A stretch of 64,000 nucleotides of DNA from Viridibacillus sp050279675 (GTDB lineage: Bacteria; Bacillota; Bacilli; Bacillales_A; Planococcaceae), in the NCBI RefSeq assembly GCF_050279675.1, contig NZ_JBNNUK010000001.1, positions 558,001-622,000 of the forward strand. The letters run 5' to 3'. The position numbers were made by a program, and so were the translations under genes. Shown piece after piece: positions 61,901 through 64,000 of this stretch. The stretch's first letter is position 1, and each line of letters begins with the position of its first letter. The notes below the pieces were generated by a model. It saw nothing but the letters and a program-made list of their open reading frames with translations, had not been told where the DNA came from and searched no databases.

Positions 61901-63274
61901 AACTATACGAAAGTATTATTTGGCGAAGAGTATGTGTATCGAGCGGGAACAATTGGTACTGTCGCAGAGAAAACTGCATATGGCTATGTAAAAGGTTATG
62001 CCAGTGATAATAACTTGAATTTTCGTGGTGCAGAAGTAGACAGACTTGTACAAGGTTGTACCGGTGTTAAACGAACAACAGGGCAACATCCGGGCGGTAT
62101 TATCGTAGTACCTGATTATATGGATATTTACGATTTCTCGCCAATTCAATTTCCAGCAGATGCACAGGATTCTGAATGGAAAACAACCCATTTCGACTTC
62201 CACTCAATTCATGATAACGTTTTAAAACTAGATATACTTGGACATGATGATCCGACGGTTATTCGTATGCTACAAGACTTATCTGGAATTGATCCAAAAA
62301 CAATTCCTACTGATGACGTAGAGGTTATGCAAATTTTCAATGGTCCAGAGTCATTAGGTGTAACATCTGAACAAATCAATTGTAAAACAGGTACTTTGGG
62401 TATCCCAGAGTTTGGTACACGATTTGTTCGTCAAATGTTAGAAGAAACGAAACCGTCGACTTTTTCAGAGCTTGTCCAAATTTCTGGACTATCTCATGGT
62501 ACCGATGTTTGGTTAGGGAATGCTAGTGAATTAATCCAAAATGGTACATGTGTATTATCTGAAGTTATAGGCTGTCGTGATGATATTATGGTGTATTTAA
62601 TCTATCAAGGATTGGAGCCATCATTGGCCTTTAAAATTATGGAGTCAGTGCGTAAAGGTAAAGGATTATCAGAAGAATTTGAAGCAGAAATGAAAGCTAA
62701 TAAAGTACCTGGGTGGTACATCGATTCATGTAAGAAAATCAAATACATGTTCCCAAAAGCCCATGCCGCTGCATATGTATTAATGGCAGTGCGTATTGCA
62801 TATTTTAAAGTACATTTACCAATTCTTTATTATTGTGCATACTTTAGTGTGCGTGCTTCAGACTTCGATCTTATCGCGATGGTGAATGGTTCGCAGATGA
62901 TTAAGTCAAAAATTGATGAAATTGATGCAAAAGGTTTAGAAGTTTCTACGAAAGAAAAAAGCTTGCTAACTGTCCTTGAGCTTTCTTTGGAAATGTGCGA
63001 ACGCGGTTATCACTTCCAAAAGGTAGATTTATATCGTTCTAAAGCAACGGAATTTGTGATTGATGGGGATAGTTTAATTCCTCCTTTCAATGCAATTCCG
63101 GGTCTTGGTAACAACGTAGCATTTGCCATTGTTAAAGCACGAGAAGATGGCGAATTTTTATCAAAAGAAGATTTACAACAACGTGGACGTGTATCAAAAA
63201 CATTAATCGAATATATGGATAAACTCGGTTGTTTAGAAGGTATGCCAGATGCTAACCAACTCTCTCTGTTCTAG
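58940..63274 (+). CDS. polC: DNA polymerase III PolC
   Basis: Gram-positive replicative polymerase, 1444 aa. An N-terminal domain (1-220) is followed by an OB fold (about 235-330), then the PHP domain (ELHLHTPMSQMDAV near 343). The DEDD proofreading exonuclease is inserted in PHP (FDVETTGL near 430 to about 590). The polymerase palm has catalytic aspartates in PDIDLNFSGEYQ near 972; the fingers and a C-terminal helix-hairpin-helix end the protein. A Cys cluster near 916-950 (CPNC...CSEC) fits the zinc site. The start follows GGTAGGTGGG. Confidence 0.98.
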   Translation: MTNEQDAKLKFQLLLQQIDLTEDVYMPYFNAAELARMTVHKKERVWRFSLKLPAILPFGVYREFETRVTKAFSQIAQIELNIEAPQQTISKELVTDYWLKVIEDIDELSPPLREGLVKQLPEWNGQKMMITCQQELEMMTLKKKYTEIIADAYETYGFPHMPIDFQLNESTEALAEAQLAFLEQRRLEEEAFAKKAVEDMQKREKERNDNPSGVDVSDRPFQLGIPIKPDETIMEIQQIQDEERRITIEGFVFAAEVKELRSGRSLLTLKITDYTDSILVKMFSRDKEDAALMQQAKKGMWVKARGSVQNDTFVRDLIVMAQDIMEIKPVLRKDTAPEGEKRVELHLHTPMSQMDAVTSVGDLVAQAAKWGHPAIAITDHAVAQSFPDAYNAGKKHGIKILYGLEANLVDDGVPIAYDEQHRLLETDTFVVFDVETTGLSAAYDTIIELAAVRIVNGEVVDKFESFANPHHPLSATTIELTGITDDMVRNAPEVVDMIKKFHEFIGDGIVVAHNASFDIGFLYEAYKKAGIDEKNHPVIDTLELARFLHPEMKNHRLNSLCKKFNIELTQHHRAIYDTEATGFLLLHLLKEADEKGIKYHDDFNKNIGGGDSYKRARPTHCTILATDNVGLKNLFKLISFSHTQTFYRVPRLTRSMLTKYREGLIIGSACDKGEVFTTVMQKSMEEAEQVAKFYDYLEVHPKAVYSHLIDSELVRDEWNLEDIIRKIVKLGKKLDKPVVATGNVHYLNENDAIFRQILIRSQGGANPLNRHTLPKVHFRTTNEMLDAFAFLGDDIAKELVVTNPQKIANMIGDVKPVKDDLYTPKIEGADEEVRNMSYDMAHSIYGPNLPEVVEARLEKELKSIIGHGFAVIYLISHKLVKKSLNDGYLVGSRGSVGSSLVATMMEITEVNPLPPHYVCPNCQHAEFFDDGSVGSGFDLPNKDCSECATSYQKDGHDIPFETFLGFKGDKVPDIDLNFSGEYQPQAHNYTKVLFGEEYVYRAGTIGTVAEKTAYGYVKGYASDNNLNFRGAEVDRLVQGCTGVKRTTGQHPGGIIVVPDYMDIYDFSPIQFPADAQDSEWKTTHFDFHSIHDNVLKLDILGHDDPTVIRMLQDLSGIDPKTIPTDDVEVMQIFNGPESLGVTSEQINCKTGTLGIPEFGTRFVRQMLEETKPSTFSELVQISGLSHGTDVWLGNASELIQNGTCVLSEVIGCRDDIMVYLIYQGLEPSLAFKIMESVRKGKGLSEEFEAEMKANKVPGWYIDSCKKIKYMFPKAHAAAYVLMAVRIAYFKVHLPILYYCAYFSVRASDFDLIAMVNGSQMIKSKIDEIDAKGLEVSTKEKSLLTVLELSLEMCERGYHFQKVDLYRSKATEFVIDGDSLIPPFNAIPGLGNNVAFAIVKAREDGEFLSKEDLQQRGRVSKTLIEYMDKLGCLEGMPDANQLSLF

Positions 63275-63281
63275 GGTTTAT

Positions 63282-63310
63282 TTGCATTTCGGGCTATACT
63301 GTGCTATCAT
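63282..63310 (+). promoter_or_regulatory. Sigma-A promoter for rimP-nusA
   Basis: TTGCAT, 17-bp spacer, TATCAT, starting 8 nt after the polC stop. Transcription would begin near 63317, upstream of the hairpin at 63343. Confidence 0.7.
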
Positions 63311-63342
63311 TTGTTTAATTAATTTGTTGATAGAACGCCAGC

Positions 63343-63378
63343 AAAAGAGTGGGATTTCCCGCTCTTTTCTGTTGTTAT
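63343..63378 (+). terminator. Terminator-like attenuator in the rimP leader
   Basis: 11-bp stem AAAAGAGTGGG / CCCGCTCTTTT (one G-U), loop ATTT. The T tract is interrupted (TTTTCTGTTGTT). It lies between the promoter and rimP, so it acts on the rimP-nusA transcript as well as terminating polC readthrough. Confidence 0.75.
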
Positions 63379-63407
63379 GACAACATGAAGTGAGTCAGGA
63401 GGATTGT

Positions 63408-63890
63408 ATGAGCAAAGTTATCTCAGCAGTGGAACAACTTGCAACGCCTATAGTAGAAGGGTTAAACCTTGAATTAGTCGAAGTTGAATTCGTTAAAGAG
63501 GGTCGCGATTGGTTTTTGCGCGTTTACATTGATACTCCTGAAGGAAGCATTGACATTGAACAATGTGCTCAAGTAAGTGAATTATTAAGTTTAAAATTGG
63601 ATGAATCTGATCCAATTGAACAAAATTATTTCCTTGAAGTGTCATCTCCAGGAGCAGAACGACCATTAAAAAAAGAAGCTGATTTTGAAAAAGCTATCGG
63701 TCAATTCGTGCATATTAAATCATATGAAGCCATTAACGGTATGAAAGTATTTGAAGGTTATTTAAAATCTTATACAGACGCAGGTGTAGAACTTGACGTT
63801 AAGATTAAAACAAGAAAAATTAAGGTCGTTATCGATAAAGATAAAATAGCATTAGCTCGTTTAGCAATCGATTTTTCTGCAGAAAGTTAA
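63408..63890 (+). CDS. rimP: Ribosome maturation factor RimP (YlxS)
   Basis: 30S assembly factor, 160 aa. The N-terminal alpha/beta domain has GLNLELVEVEFVKEGRDWFLRVYID (split), and the signature EVSSPGAERPLKKEADF is near residue 84. The C-terminal SH3-like domain follows. The start at 63408 follows CAGGAGGA. It is the first gene of the rimP-nusA operon; nusA starts 20 nt after the stop. Confidence 0.96.
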   Translation: MSKVISAVEQLATPIVEGLNLELVEVEFVKEGRDWFLRVYIDTPEGSIDIEQCAQVSELLSLKLDESDPIEQNYFLEVSSPGAERPLKKEADFEKAIGQFVHIKSYEAINGMKVFEGYLKSYTDAGVELDVKIKTRKIKVVIDKDKIALARLAIDFSAES

Positions 63891-63910
63891 TAGTAGGAGT
63901 GAAATAGACA

Positions 63911-64000
63911 ATGAGTAAAGAATTGGTTGGTGCGTTAAATGCACTTGAAGCAAAAGGTATCTCTCGTGATATCATTATTGAAGCAATCGAGGCGGCACTT
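63911..64000 (+). CDS. nusA: Transcription termination/antitermination factor NusA (3' part beyond window)
   Basis: The first 30 codons only. MSKELVGALNALEAKGISRD and IIIEAIEAAL match the N-terminal RNA-polymerase-binding domain of NusA. The preceding TAGGAGTG is the ribosome binding site. Position after rimP supports the call. Confidence 0.95.
   Translation, partial: MSKELVGALNALEAKGISRDIIIEAIEAAL

Noticed and set aside
1..64000. CRISPR array, tRNA, rRNA, insertion sequence or prophage
   Set aside because: No regularly spaced repeats, no tRNA cloverleaf signature, no transposase or phage genes, and synteny with B. subtilis is nearly unbroken.

Overview
The window is a continuous piece of a low-GC Gram-positive (Bacillales) chromosome. 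Gene content, gene order and protein sequences follow the Bacillus subtilis ftsY to nusA region almost gene for gene. The AT-rich composition, the many TTG starts and a few extra or missing genes suggest a Planococcaceae/Caryophanaceae member (Lysinibacillus, Solibacillus or Viridibacillus type) rather than Bacillus itself; this genus-level placement is inference. All 69 genes called are on the + strand. I see no tRNA, rRNA, insertion sequence, prophage or CRISPR array, and no frameshifted gene. The first (ftsY) and last (nusA) genes are cut by the window edges.

Layout. (1) 1-6.6 kb: protein targeting and ribosome/tRNA maturation (ftsY, ylxM, ffh, rpsP, khpA, rimM, trmD, rplS, lepB, rbgA). 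(2) 6.7-9.9 kb: rnhB followed by ylqG and ylqH, an orphan pair resembling the FliK C-terminal domain and the cleaved FlhB C-terminal fragment. (3) 10-16.7 kb: sucCD, dprA, topA, trmFO. (4) 17-20.8 kb: xerC-hslV-hslU-codY. (5) 20.8-21.5 kb: a 0.7 kb non-coding leader with a near-consensus CodY box. (6) 21.5-49.7 kb: a fla/che operon of about 35 genes, from flgB to swrB. It covers rod, MS ring, export gate and ATPase, hook, C ring (FliM, FliY), FlhF/FlhG, chemotaxis (CheY, B, A, W, C, D) and sigma-D. (7) 49.9-53 kb: rpsB-tsf-pyrH-frr. (8) 53-63.3 kb: uppS-cdsA-dxr-rseP-proS-polC. (9) 63.4 kb to the end: rimP and the start of nusA.

How the parts work together. Ffh, FtsY and the YlxM helix-turn-helix protein form the SRP pathway, and LepB processes exported precursors. 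CodY, encoded just before the flagellar operon, probably represses it in rich medium through the box at 21156-21170. The flagellar operon ends with its own sigma factor and swarming regulator, and sigD seems to have a second, internal promoter.

The window is mostly a well-known housekeeping and motility region, so I do not claim a wholly new system. The most interesting points are: a hairpin that appears to bridge a distant Shine-Dalgarno sequence to the swrD start; YlqH as a free-standing mimic of autocleaved FlhB, encoded next to a FliK-like partner; two small uncharacterised genes flanking sigD; a terminator placed between the promoter and rimP-nusA; and an HslV without the N-terminal serine known from B. 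subtilis.
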